From positions 1,232,893 through 1,296,892 of the forward strand of contig NZ_RSEC01000036.1 in assembly GCF_003937945.1 (NCBI RefSeq): a DNA stretch of 64,000 nt. The letters run 5' to 3'. Within the stretch, counting starts at the first letter, position 1; the number at the start of each line of letters is the position of its first letter. The notes under the pieces are model-generated. The model was not told the origin of the DNA and searched no databases. It saw only the letters and a program-made list of their open reading frames with translations. The translations under genes and the position numbers were made by a program. This document shows positions 33,842 through 41,964 of the stretch, piece after piece. This DNA is from Amycolatopsis eburnea. Lineage in GTDB: Bacteria > Actinomycetota > Actinomycetes > Mycobacteriales > Pseudonocardiaceae.

Positions 33842-34393
33842 CTAGAGTGCGCCGCCGGCCACGGGCGGCATCTGGGAGTCGGCGCCGGCGTCGCCGACCG
33901 ACTCGCGGTAAAGGTGGTTCTCCACCTCGAACAGGTTGCCGTTCGCGCGCTTGACGACGTTCAGCAGCGTGCTCATCTGGGAGATCTCTTCGACCTGCTC
34001 CTTGAGGAACCACTGCGTGAACTGCTCGCCGATGTAGTCCTCTTCGGCCCGCGCCGCCTTCGTCATCGCGGAGATGTCGGCGGCGACCTCCTTCTCCTGC
34101 TCCAGCGCCAGTTCGATGAGTTCGGTGACGCTCGAGAAGTCGTTGCGCACTTCGCCGGTGCCGGGGATTTCGACGTGGTGGTCGCGGTCGAGCAGGTACT
34201 GCACGAGCGCCATCGCGTGGTTGCGCTCTTCGACGGACTGCTTGTAGAAGTGCTTCGCCAGCTGCGGCAGGTCCTCGGCGTCGAACCACACCGCGAGCGC
34301 GATGTACTGCTGGGACGCGTTGAACTCGTTGTGGATCTGCGCCTGCAGCAGTTCGTAGAACTTCGAGCGCGGTTCTTTCTTGGTGAGGGCCAT
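33842..34393 (-). CDS. bfrB: Ferritin (BfrB-like)
   Basis: The 183-residue protein has the four-helix ferritin pattern. Ferroxidase-site residues can be seen in QIHNEFNASQQYIALAVWF, SVEERNHAMALVQYLLDRD and EEDYIGEQFTQWFLKEQVEE. A flexible C-terminal tail follows, as in mycobacterial BfrB. It stores iron as ferric mineral in a 24-mer shell. A promoter TTGGCA-N18-TATTCT ends just before the ATG, so the mRNA should be almost leaderless. IdeR-type boxes upstream, in tandem, resemble the bfrB arrangement in which iron-loaded IdeR activates. Confidence 0.92.
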   Translation of the reverse strand: MALTKKEPRSKFYELLQAQIHNEFNASQQYIALAVWFDAEDLPQLAKHFYKQSVEERNHAMALVQYLLDRDHHVEIPGTGEVRNDFSSVTELIELALEQEKEVAADISAMTKAARAEEDYIGEQFTQWFLKEQVEEISQMSTLLNVVKRANGNLFEVENHLYRESVGDAGADSQMPPVAGGAL

Positions 34394-34400
34394 GCAGACC

Positions 34401-34432
34401 AGAATAGATCAAGATTGGCGGAAATGCCAATC
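34401..34432 (-). promoter_or_regulatory. Ferritin promoter with an internal palindrome
   Basis: On the minus strand TTGGCA (34430-34425) and TATTCT (34406-34401) are spaced by 18 bases. GATTGGC (34413-34419) and GCCAATC (34426-34432) form a 7-bp inverted repeat that overlaps the -35. Transcription should start within a few bases of the ATG at 34393. Confidence 0.65.
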
Positions 34433-34454
34433 GGGACTGGTGATCCACCCCCTA

Positions 34455-34541
34455 TTAGGGTTACCATTCCTAAAGAAGACGTACCTAATTTAAGTAAGCC
34501 TTCCCTAAATTGTCGTGTGCATTTAGGGAAGGCTTACTTCG
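34455..34541. promoter_or_regulatory. Tandem IdeR-type iron boxes combined with a 19-bp hairpin
   Basis: Iron-box-like 19-mers occur at 34455-34473 (TTAGGGTTACCATTCCTAA, 13 of 19 matches to the IdeR consensus), 34490-34508 (TTAAGTAAGCCTTCCCTAA, 15 of 19) and 34523-34541. The last two lie on a perfect 19-bp inverted repeat (34492-34510 with 34521-34539, 10-base loop). This hairpin starts four bases after the arginine deiminase stop, so it can also act as that gene's terminator. Confidence 0.65.
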
Positions 34542-34542
34542 T

Positions 34543-35760
34543 TTATCGCAACGGTTCGCGGCGGATCGGGCACGACATGCAGCGCGGGCCGCCGCGGCCG
34601 GAACCGAGCTCCGAACCCGCGATCGGCAGCACCTCGATGCCGGCCGCCTCCAGGCGCTCGTTCGTCTCGACGTTCCGCTCGTAGCCCACGACGACGCCCG
34701 GGGCCAGCGCGAGCGTGTTGTTGCCGTCGTCCCACTGCTCGCGCTCGGCGGTCACCGGGTCGAGGCCGGTGTCGATGACGCGCAGCCGGTCGATCTCCAT
34801 CGCTTCGGCCGCGGCCACCAGGAACGGGGCCGGCCCGGCCACCTTCACGCCGCCGTCGCCGGTCGGGCGCAGCGTGAACGCCGTCAGGGAGTCGCGCGCC
34901 AGCGGGTACATCACGACCGCGTCGGCGTCGACCATCGTGCAGACCGTGTCCAGGTGCATGGTCGCGCGGGACTGCTCGATCGGCACCGCCAGCACGGTGT
35001 GCGCGATGCCGTCGGCGAACACCGAACGGGCGAGGGACTCGGCGCCGGCCGCCGTCGTGCGCTCGCCGACGCCGATGGCCAGCACGCCCGGGGCCAGCAG
35101 CATCACGTCGCCGCCCTCGATCGGCGCGGAATGCGCGCCGTACGCGCGCGCGGCGTGCCGGAAGTGCGGGTGGTAGGCGTAGATCAGGTCCAGCACCGCG
35201 GTTTCCCGGCGGCGCGCGGGCATGGTCAGCGACGAAACCGCCACCCGGTCGGCGATCCACGCCGACGAGTCGCGGGTGAACAGCAGGTTCGGCAGCGGGT
35301 CGACGGCGAAGTCGTGCGGGTGGTTCATCATCCGCACCAGCGACGCGCCCTCCGCGGACGGCAGCTCCTCGAACGTCATCCCGGCCATCAGCACCTCGGC
35401 GAGGCCGGCCGCGTCGGCGCTCGAGAGGTGCGACCGCAGCGAGTCGGCCAGGTCGCCGCCGAGCCGCCGGTCGTCGACGGCCGCGTGGACGCCCGCCGCG
35501 TGGGCGCGGTCGTCCTCCAGCGCCGTGCGGAGCGCGTCGGCCAGCAGCAGGACGTCGACGCCGCGGCTGCGCAGCACCTCGGCGAACGCGTCGTGCTCGG
35601 CCTGTGCCCGGTCGACCCACGGGATCGAGTCGAACAGCAGCTGGTCGTTGTTGCGGGGCGTCAGCCTTTTGAGCTCGTTGCCGGGCCGGTGCAGCAGCAC
35701 CGCGCGCAGGGGTCCGACTTCGCTGTCCACCCGGGGAGGTGTCGTTTCGTCGTTCACCAC
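34543..35760 (-). CDS. arcA: Arginine deiminase
   Basis: The 405-residue enzyme hydrolyses arginine to citrulline and ammonia. Visible active-site blocks are LPNLLFTRDSSAW, IEGGDVMLLA, ATMHLDTVCTMVD and the C-terminal RCMSCP, with the nucleophile Cys394. Length equals that of known ADIs. The rest of the arc pathway (ornithine carbamoyltransferase, carbamate kinase) is not nearby, so it may serve acid tolerance or arginine turnover rather than fermentation. Its stop codon is followed at once by the 19-bp hairpin. Confidence 0.95.
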   Translation of the reverse strand: MVNDETTPPRVDSEVGPLRAVLLHRPGNELKRLTPRNNDQLLFDSIPWVDRAQAEHDAFAEVLRSRGVDVLLLADALRTALEDDRAHAAGVHAAVDDRRLGGDLADSLRSHLSSADAAGLAEVLMAGMTFEELPSAEGASLVRMMNHPHDFAVDPLPNLLFTRDSSAWIADRVAVSSLTMPARRRETAVLDLIYAYHPHFRHAARAYGAHSAPIEGGDVMLLAPGVLAIGVGERTTAAGAESLARSVFADGIAHTVLAVPIEQSRATMHLDTVCTMVDADAVVMYPLARDSLTAFTLRPTGDGGVKVAGPAPFLVAAAEAMEIDRLRVIDTGLDPVTAEREQWDDGNNTLALAPGVVVGYERNVETNERLEAAGIEVLPIAGSELGSGRGGPRCMSCPIRREPLR

Positions 35761-35770
35761 CCGATCCTAT

Positions 35771-36583
35771 TCACGGCAGCCAGGAAACGTGACCTTTGAG
35801 CAGCGAATACCCGACGAACGACACGAAGTCGAACAGCGTGTGCGCGGCCACCAGCGGCCACAGCCGGTTCGTCTTCTGCCACAGCCTGCCGAACACCAGG
35901 CCCATGACCAGGTTGCCGACGAACCCGCCGAAGCCCTGGTACAGGTGGTACGACCCGCGCAGCACGGCGGCGCCGAACACGGCGTTGTTCTCGCGGACGC
36001 CGAGCTGCCGCAGCCGGGTCAGCAGGTAGCCGACGACCAGGACCTCTTCGGCGAAGGCGTTGCCGAACGCCGACAGCGTCAGCGTGATCGGGCGCCACCA
36101 CGTGTCGTTCAAAGTGGACGGTTGGACCGCCAGGCTGAAGCCCAGGTGGTAGGAGATGAAGTACAGCGCCAGGCCGGGGATGCCGATCAGCGCGGCGAGC
36201 GCGAGCGTCAGCAGTGCGTCGCGACCGGGGGTGCGGCGGTCCAGCCCGACCTGCGCGAGCTTGACCCCGGCGCGCCACAGGAAGTACAGCCCGAGCGCGC
36301 CCCAGCCGACCAGCTGGGCGGCCGAGAGCAGCTGCTTGAGCAGGTCGATCAGGCTCGCCGCGGCCTGGGGCACGTTGAGCTGGACCTGCTGCTGGGCCAG
36401 CGGCGTCGGCTGCAGCAGCGAGTCCACAAGGGACAGCAGGCTGCGCACACCGGACAGGCCGAGCGTGATGCCGAAGACGATCAGCAGCTCGAGCTTGATC
36501 GCGCGGCGCTCCGCCGGGTCTTCGATCGTCCCGGGGAACTCGGGGCGGGCCGGGGCCAGCCACGATCGCGCGGTGAACGTCAT
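35771..36583 (-). CDS. CPBP family intramembrane glutamic endopeptidase
   Basis: The 270-residue protein has seven or so membrane helices and the CPBP (Abi/CAAX) motifs: AFAEEVLVVGYLLTRLRQL with the catalytic Glu pair, the SYHLYQGFGGF motif with His, and AHTLFDFVSFV. Bacterial members act in prenyl-peptide processing, bacteriocin immunity or membrane-protein turnover; the substrate here is unknown. It lies 10 bases upstream of the arginine deiminase gene on the same strand and may be cotranscribed. Confidence 0.9.
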   Translation of the reverse strand: MTFTARSWLAPARPEFPGTIEDPAERRAIKLELLIVFGITLGLSGVRSLLSLVDSLLQPTPLAQQQVQLNVPQAAASLIDLLKQLLSAAQLVGWGALGLYFLWRAGVKLAQVGLDRRTPGRDALLTLALAALIGIPGLALYFISYHLGFSLAVQPSTLNDTWWRPITLTLSAFGNAFAEEVLVVGYLLTRLRQLGVRENNAVFGAAVLRGSYHLYQGFGGFVGNLVMGLVFGRLWQKTNRLWPLVAAHTLFDFVSFVGYSLLKGHVSWLP

Positions 36584-36605
36584 GTGCGCACGCTACCTTC
36601 GGGGT

Positions 36606-37067
36606 ATGCCGAGGAGCATCGCCACCAACGAAACCGTCGACCGCACCGCGCTGGTCGAGTTCCTGTCCACCCGCCACCGCGCGATCCTGCTGACCACGAA
36701 GGCCGACGGCGGGCCGCAGCTGTCGCCGGTCACCTGCGGGGTCGACGCCGAGGGCAGGCTGGTCATCTCGACCTACCCGAAGCGCGCCAAGATCGTGAAC
36801 ATCAAGCGCAACCCGAAGGTCTCGGCCTGCGTCCTGTCCGACGAGTGGAACGACCAGTGGGTGCAGCTCAACGGCACCGCCGAGGTGCTGGACATCCCGG
36901 ATTCGGTCGAGCCGCTCGTCGACTACTTCCGCGCCATTTCCGGCGAGCACCCCGACTGGGACGAATACCGCGAAGCCATGGTCAAGCAGGGCAAGAGCAT
37001 CATCCGGATCACCATCGAGAGCTGGGGCCCGATCGCCAAGGGCGGCTTCCCCGCCGAACTAGCCTGA
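36606..37067 (+). CDS. PPOX-class flavin/F420-dependent oxidoreductase
   Basis: The 153-residue split-barrel protein has the pattern of F420-binding PPOX enzymes: HRAILLTTKADGGPQLSPV, VISTYPKRAKIVNIKRNPK and WVQLNGTAEVLDIPD. Related actinobacterial enzymes reduce biliverdin or other substrates with F420H2. The start ATG leaves 22 bases to the divergent CPBP gene. It converges on, and overlaps by nine bases, the HugZ-like gene, which has the same fold in its N-terminal half. Confidence 0.85.
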   Translation: MPRSIATNETVDRTALVEFLSTRHRAILLTTKADGGPQLSPVTCGVDAEGRLVISTYPKRAKIVNIKRNPKVSACVLSDEWNDQWVQLNGTAEVLDIPDSVEPLVDYFRAISGEHPDWDEYREAMVKQGKSIIRITIESWGPIAKGGFPAELA

Positions 37068-37853
37068 CGCGCCCCGCAGGAACGGGCAGCCGACCAGCCG
37101 CCGCAGCTCCGTCGCGAGCTGCGGCGGGCTGTCGACGGACTTCGAGAACGCCAGCCGCACGTCGTGGTCGCCCGCCTCGGACTCGACGCGCAGCCGCAGC
37201 CCGAACCGGTCGAGCCCGAGCGGGCGGATCCGGCCGCCTCGCAGGTCCGCCGGCAGGTGCTTCGCCAGCTGGTCGACGACGTCGGAGTGGTCGCTTTCCA
37301 GGTGCCGCAGCCACTGGGCCTCGTAGTCGTGGAACGGGTCGGGCGGCGCGGCGCTGAACATGTGCGGGCGCAGCGAGTGCGTGCCCTCGGCGTCGGCGAG
37401 CACGAGCGACGCCGGGGTGAGCCGCAGCAGCGTGACGCCGTGGCCGACGTCGAGCAGCCGCTCGTCCGGCCGCGTTTCGGCGATCGCGACCGCTCGCGCG
37501 CGGGCCGACACCGGGGAGAGCGGCCGCAGCCAGCCGGTGATCCACAGCAGCCCGCGGATCGGTTCCCGCAGCGCGACCGGCGCCTGGTCGGCGAGCTCGA
37601 CCATCACGGCCAGCTCGCCGCGCTGGGTCTGCTTCGCCGCGGTGACCATGGGGTGGTCGTCGGCCAGCAGCACGCTCACGCTGCCGCTGTGGTGCACGTG
37701 GTGCAGGACCGGGACGACGCGCTCGCCGTCGAGACCGGCGCGTTCGCAGGTGGGCAGCAAGGACGCGGGACCGTTGCGGGTCGCGATCGTCTTGGCGCGC
37801 TCGGCGGGGTTCGGCGCCGGCGGGCGGCGGATGGATGCGGGGGCCTGGGTCAC
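37059..37853 (-). CDS. HugZ-like protein: PPOX-type N-terminus and DUF2470 C-terminus
   Basis: The 264-residue protein starts at GTG behind AGGAGGTG. Residues about 18-165 look like a divergent split barrel. Residues about 185-258 (HLESDHSDVVDQLAKHLP, then VRLAFSKSVDSPPQL) are a DUF2470 domain. This order is that of HugZ/HutZ haem-utilisation proteins, which open haem to release iron. A near-perfect IdeR box lies 15 bases upstream of the start, so it should be made when iron is low. Enzyme activity is inferred from domain order only. Confidence 0.8.
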   Translation of the reverse strand: MTQAPASIRRPPAPNPAERAKTIATRNGPASLLPTCERAGLDGERVVPVLHHVHHSGSVSVLLADDHPMVTAAKQTQRGELAVMVELADQAPVALREPIRGLLWITGWLRPLSPVSARARAVAIAETRPDERLLDVGHGVTLLRLTPASLVLADAEGTHSLRPHMFSAAPPDPFHDYEAQWLRHLESDHSDVVDQLAKHLPADLRGGRIRPLGLDRFGLRLRVESEAGDHDVRLAFSKSVDSPPQLATELRRLVGCPFLRGASG

Positions 37854-37867
37854 GGCTCACCTCCTAC

Positions 37868-37886
37868 TTAGGTGAGCCTAACCTGA
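37868..37886 (-). promoter_or_regulatory. IdeR/DtxR iron box
   Basis: TTAGGTGAGCCTAACCTGA matches 17 of 19 positions of the IdeR consensus. It is immediately upstream of the RBS of the HugZ-like gene, where bound IdeR would block transcription in high iron. Confidence 0.88.
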
Positions 37887-38009
37887 ATTCGACGGTCTGG
37901 GTAGTCACCCGGGTCACGCCCGGCGTTCCGCTGAACGGAGTATCCGGTAACGCCGGTGACCGGTTCACCGAAAAGCCGGTGACCAAAGCCGACACGGTGG
38001 GGGCCTAGC

Positions 38010-39032
38010 GTGCAGATCGTCCCGGTTCCCGAACGCGTGCCGGCGTTCGAACTCGACCCCGCGATGCCGTCCGGGGCGCTGCCGATCTTCGGCGAGTACC
38101 TCGACCGCATCGGCCGGAGCACCGCGGACCGGCGGGTGCTGTCCTGGCTGTTCCTGGTGTTCGGGGTCGTCCAGTTCTTCACCGGCGCCGGCCTCGCGCT
38201 GCCGGTGGGCACGCTCGTGCTGGCCGGCTCGGTCGAGGCGTGGTGGCTCTACCGCGCGTACGTGAGGGTGCCCGAAACGCGGCTGAAGCGGGAGGCGTTC
38301 CGGCAGGTGGACGTCACCGCACTGGTCGCGGCCGGCCGGACGGTCGGCGTCCGCCTCCCGGACGGCCGCTGGCTGCGCGTCCGCCTCGACGAAGCCCACC
38401 GGCTGCTGCTGGCCGGGCACCGGCGGGTCTGGCTGCTGGGACGTGGTCCGAAGGTCTTCGTCGGCTTCTCCGGGCTGGTCCGCGTCCGCCGCGCCCGCGT
38501 CCACGAGACGCCGCCGCCGGGCGCCACGGCGGTCCCGGTCCCGGCCGGCTCGGGCTCGCCGCGGCTCGACCCGGTCCTCGCCGCGCACCGCCGCGGACTC
38601 GCCCGCGAACTGCGCCGGACGGCGGCGTTCCTGCTGGTACTGGCCGGTTTCGCGCTGTGGGTCCGGCTCGATTTCCCGGTCATCGGCTGGATCGCGTGGG
38701 CCTTCGCGGCCGGCGCGCTGCTGGGCGCGCTCGCGATGGGACTGCGTTCGCTCGCCCACGGCCGCCCGCTGACGGCCGACCACTGGACGGAACTGCGCGC
38801 GGTCCCGGACGGCCCGGTCCGCATGGACCGCCGCGGCACGGCGCGGCTGAGCGGCCTGACCATGCTGGCCGACGGCACGGTGGTCCCCTTCCGCCTCGCC
38901 AAGGCGGACCCGTCGATGGCCGCGAACATCGCGTCGACGGGCCGCCTGTGGATCGCGGGCGTCCCCCGACCGGGCGCGGCACGCACGGGCCTGCCGGGCT
39001 ACCCGGTCCTGGGCACGGTCCGGCTGGGCTGA
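38010..39032 (+). CDS. Unknown membrane protein with two helix pairs
   Basis: The 340-residue protein starts at GTG after a GGGGG site. It has helix pairs at about 44-60/62-80 and 208-225/228-250, with a basic cytoplasmic domain (about 90-190, VTALVAAGRTVGVRLPDGRW) between them and another domain after them. I do not recognise the family. The upstream 120 bases carry two copies of GCCGGTGACC (around 37954 and 37975), possibly an operator. The 3' end overlaps the convergent LysR gene by 34 bases. Confidence 0.6.
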   Translation: MQIVPVPERVPAFELDPAMPSGALPIFGEYLDRIGRSTADRRVLSWLFLVFGVVQFFTGAGLALPVGTLVLAGSVEAWWLYRAYVRVPETRLKREAFRQVDVTALVAAGRTVGVRLPDGRWLRVRLDEAHRLLLAGHRRVWLLGRGPKVFVGFSGLVRVRRARVHETPPPGATAVPVPAGSGSPRLDPVLAAHRRGLARELRRTAAFLLVLAGFALWVRLDFPVIGWIAWAFAAGALLGALAMGLRSLAHGRPLTADHWTELRAVPDGPVRMDRRGTARLSGLTMLADGTVVPFRLAKADPSMAANIASTGRLWIAGVPRPGAARTGLPGYPVLGTVRLG

Positions 39033-39925
39033 GCGTCCCACCGCGGGTGCCAAGCGTCGTTCGCCCGGGTGCCCTGGCCCAGGTAGGACCGCAGCGCCGC
39101 CAGCGCCGGGTGCGGGTTGTCGCGGCGCCACACCAGCGAATGCGGGTACACCGGCACCGGCCGTTCGATCCGCACCCGCCGCAGGTCGTGCTCCGCCGGC
39201 CACAACAGCCGGGCGCCCGTGGGGAACAGCGTCGCCACCTCCGCCGACTCAGCGACCGTGTCCAGCACCACCTCGGTCCCGAAGTTCGGGCCGGCCGCGT
39301 CGATCGACAGCCCGAACGCCGTCGCGAACGCGCCGTAGTACGCACCCCACTCGGTCCCGGGCGCGACCCCCGGCAGCCACAGCCGGTGCCCCGCCAGCTC
39401 CGCCGGGGTCACCGACGACGTGCCGGCCAGCGGGTGCCGGGGTCCGCACAGCAGCTCGATGGGCTCGTCGAACACCCACCGCGCGTCGAGGTCCGGCGGC
39501 AGCTGCACCACCGCGCGGAACGACGCGTCGATCTTGCCGGTACGGAGCGCGGTGGCCGCCGTGTCGAACAGGGTCACCACCTCCAGCGCGATCTCCGGGT
39601 GCGACTCGTGGAACTCCCGCAGCAACGTCGCCGGGCACAGGCGGCGGCCGATGACGTCGACGCGCAGCGGGCCGGTGCGGACCGACGCCAGTGCTCGCGC
39701 CTCCGCCGAAAGCAGCTCCCTCGCGTGCGGCAGGAACGCTTCGCCTTCGGTGGTCAGCCGCGCGCCGCGGGCGGTGCGGGTGAACAAGCGGGCGCCGAGG
39801 GTCTTCTCCAACGTCGCGATGCGCTTCGAGACCGCCTGCTGCGTGATCGACAAGTCCACCGCGGCGTCCTGGAACCGGCCCGCCGAAACGACGGCCACGA
39901 AGGTGCGCACTGCGTCGAGGTCCAC
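38999..39925 (-). CDS. LysR family transcriptional regulator
   Basis: The 308-residue regulator reads DLDAVRTFVAVVSAGRFQDA from a GTG at 39925. An upstream in-frame GTG at 39946 would overlap the operator. The winged helix is followed by ITQQAVSKRIATLEKTLGA and by a two-lobed ligand domain. It is divergent from an MFS gene with a perfect palindrome between them, the usual LysR arrangement. The inducer is unknown. Confidence 0.93.
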   Translation of the reverse strand: MDLDAVRTFVAVVSAGRFQDAAVDLSITQQAVSKRIATLEKTLGARLFTRTARGARLTTEGEAFLPHARELLSAEARALASVRTGPLRVDVIGRRLCPATLLREFHESHPEIALEVVTLFDTAATALRTGKIDASFRAVVQLPPDLDARWVFDEPIELLCGPRHPLAGTSSVTPAELAGHRLWLPGVAPGTEWGAYYGAFATAFGLSIDAAGPNFGTEVVLDTVAESAEVATLFPTGARLLWPAEHDLRRVRIERPVPVYPHSLVWRRDNPHPALAALRSYLGQGTRANDAWHPRWDAQPSRTVPRTG

Positions 39926-39942
39926 GGCGACCGACCTTAGGA

Positions 39943-39961
39943 CCACAACCCCGCGTTGTGG
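39943..39961. promoter_or_regulatory. LysR operator palindrome
   Basis: CCACAAC and GTTGTGG flank CCCGC in the divergent gap between the LysR and MFS genes. Size and position fit a LysR recognition site. Confidence 0.65.
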
Positions 39962-40017
39962 CTCGCCGACGCGTCGGTTGTTTGCGCCGCTCGCCCGCTC
40001 CTCGCTTTGATCTCCCG

Positions 40018-41229
40018 GTGACGCGGAGGCAGCTCGGGCGGGGATTCAGGTGGCTTTGGTCGGCGTACGCGGTGAGCGCGTTCGGCACCTGGCTCGGGTT
40101 CGGCGCGTTCCCCATGCTCGCGATCCTCGTGCTGCACGCCGGGCCCACGGCGGTGTCGGCGCTCGCCGCGATCGGGCCCGCGGTGGGGGCGCTCGTGGCC
40201 GTGCCGCTGGGACCGTGGGTGGACCGGCGGCGGAAGCGGCCGGTCATGGTGGCCATGGACCTGGTGCGGTTCGGCGCGCTGCTCAGCGTGCCCGCCTGCT
40301 ACGCCCTCGGGTTGCTGAGCTTCGGCCAGCTCCTCGCCGTCTCCGTGGTCGTCGCCGCGGCGGACATCACCTTCACCTCGGCGAGCGGGGCCTTCCTGAA
40401 GGGGCTCGTCGCGCCGGAGGACCTGCTCGTGGCCAACGGCCGGTTCGAATCGACGAACTGGACGGCCACCGCGCTCGGGCCGCCGCTCGGCGGGGCCGCG
40501 TTCGCCGTGCTCGGGCCGGTGACGTCGGTGGCGGCCAACGCCGCCAGTTTCCTGCTCTCCGCGCTCGGGATCCGGGCGATCGGCGGGGACGAGCCGCGCC
40601 CGCGCCACACCGAGCGGCTGCGCGCGCGTGAGCTGGCCGACGGGTGGCGCTTCCTGCTGGCCCACCGAGGACTGCGCCCGCTGCTCTTCAACGCGATGGT
40701 CTTCAACGGCCTGGTGATGGCGACCGAGCCGCTGCTCGCGGTGCTGATGCTGGGCGAGCTCGGGCTCACGCCGTGGCAGTACGGGCTCGCGTTCGCGGTG
40801 CCGTGCCTCGGCGGGCTGGCCGGTTCGCGGCTGACCCCGCGGCTCGTCGCCCGGTTCGGGCGGCACCCCGTGCTGCTGACGTCGGGCGCGGTCCGGGCGT
40901 GCTGGCTGCTCGCGCTGGCGTTCCTGCCCGGCGGCGCGAGCGGGCTGGTCTTCGTCATGGTCGTAGAGCTGGGCCTGATCGTCAGCTGCAGCGTGTTCAA
41001 CCCCGTGCTGGCCACCTACCGGCTCGAACAGCTGCCGCCGGACCGCGCCGCCCGCACGCTCTCGGCGTGGTCGGTCAGCACCAAGGCGGCGATCGCCGCG
41101 CTGACCGCCCTGTGGGGGGTGCTCGCCGGCTGCACCGGCCCGCGGGTCGCGATCGGGGTCGCCGGGGTGCTCGTGCTCGTGACGCCGTTGCTGCTGCCCC
41201 GGCGCGATCGGACGCCGGTCGCCGTCTAG
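40018..41229 (+). CDS. MFS transporter
   Basis: The 403-residue protein starts at GTG and has 12 membrane helices. It has the loop PLGPWVDRRRKRPVMVAMD of motif A type and a helix 1 beginning FRWLWSAYAVSAFGTWLGFG, as in the 12-helix drug or macrolide exporters of actinobacteria. It is controlled, presumably, by the divergent LysR regulator. The substrate is not shown. Its 3' end overlaps the convergent coiled-coil gene by four bases. Confidence 0.88.
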   Translation: MTRRQLGRGFRWLWSAYAVSAFGTWLGFGAFPMLAILVLHAGPTAVSALAAIGPAVGALVAVPLGPWVDRRRKRPVMVAMDLVRFGALLSVPACYALGLLSFGQLLAVSVVVAAADITFTSASGAFLKGLVAPEDLLVANGRFESTNWTATALGPPLGGAAFAVLGPVTSVAANAASFLLSALGIRAIGGDEPRPRHTERLRARELADGWRFLLAHRGLRPLLFNAMVFNGLVMATEPLLAVLMLGELGLTPWQYGLAFAVPCLGGLAGSRLTPRLVARFGRHPVLLTSGAVRACWLLALAFLPGGASGLVFVMVVELGLIVSCSVFNPVLATYRLEQLPPDRAARTLSAWSVSTKAAIAALTALWGVLAGCTGPRVAIGVAGVLVLVTPLLLPRRDRTPVAV

Positions 41230-41963
41230 CCCAGCGACTTCCGGGTCGCCTGCTCGGTTTCCAGCACGCCTTGGCGGATGCCTTCCAGCTGGTCGCTCAG
41301 CTCCCGGACGGCGCCGGTGTCGACGGCGACGTCCGTCGTCGCGGCGGTCAGCTCCGCGACCCGCGCCACCAGGCTGTCCAGGCCGAGCGCGCCGGACTGC
41401 AGCTGCGCCAGCAGCTTGTCGCGCGCGCCGGACAGCCGGGTGTGCACGTCGGCCTGTGCCTGCACCGCCGTCAGCGCCTGCTCCAGGTCGCCGCGCACTT
41501 CCGCGCGCGCCGAACGCAGCTCGCGCTCCAGGCGGCGTCGCTCCTTCGAGACGGCGTCGAGGTCCACCCGCGAGAGCGCCTTCCCGGTCGCCGAGGCACG
41601 CCCGGCCAGGCGCCGCAGCGTCACCAGCGTCTCCTGGACCACCGGTGCCATGTCCGCGACGCGGTCGGCGAGCGGCCCCGCGTCCAGGGAGTCGCTGAGC
41701 GAGCCGAAGCCCTCGGCCGCGCTTTCGGCCCGGCGCAGCCAGTTCTCTTCGGGCGAGCCGGGCGCGACGTCGAGCACCCGCGCCTCACGCGGTCGCGGCT
41801 CCTTCTCGCGGGTCGCGACGGCGACGCCCGCCCGCGCGGCGAGCACCGCCACCCCGACCCCGACGGCGGCGACGACCGGCAGCTGCACGGCCCACGCCAC
41901 CCCGGCCGACGTGGCGGCGAACAGCAGCCCCCACGGTTCGGCGAGCTCACGGGCGAACTTCAT
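41226..41963 (-). CDS. Membrane-anchored coiled-coil protein, partner of the VWA protein
   Basis: The 245-residue protein has one or two N-terminal membrane helices (about 8-45) and a long charged helical region (about 75-245) of coiled-coil character, such as SKERRRLERELRSARAEV. It begins one base after the stop of the VWA/solute-binding gene, so the two are coupled. No motif tells its function. A scaffold working with the extracytoplasmic VWA protein is possible. Confidence 0.65.
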   Translation of the reverse strand: MKFARELAEPWGLLFAATSAGVAWAVQLPVVAAVGVGVAVLAARAGVAVATREKEPRPREARVLDVAPGSPEENWLRRAESAAEGFGSLSDSLDAGPLADRVADMAPVVQETLVTLRRLAGRASATGKALSRVDLDAVSKERRRLERELRSARAEVRGDLEQALTAVQAQADVHTRLSGARDKLLAQLQSGALGLDSLVARVAELTAATTDVAVDTGAVRELSDQLEGIRQGVLETEQATRKSLG

Positions 41964-41964
41964 G

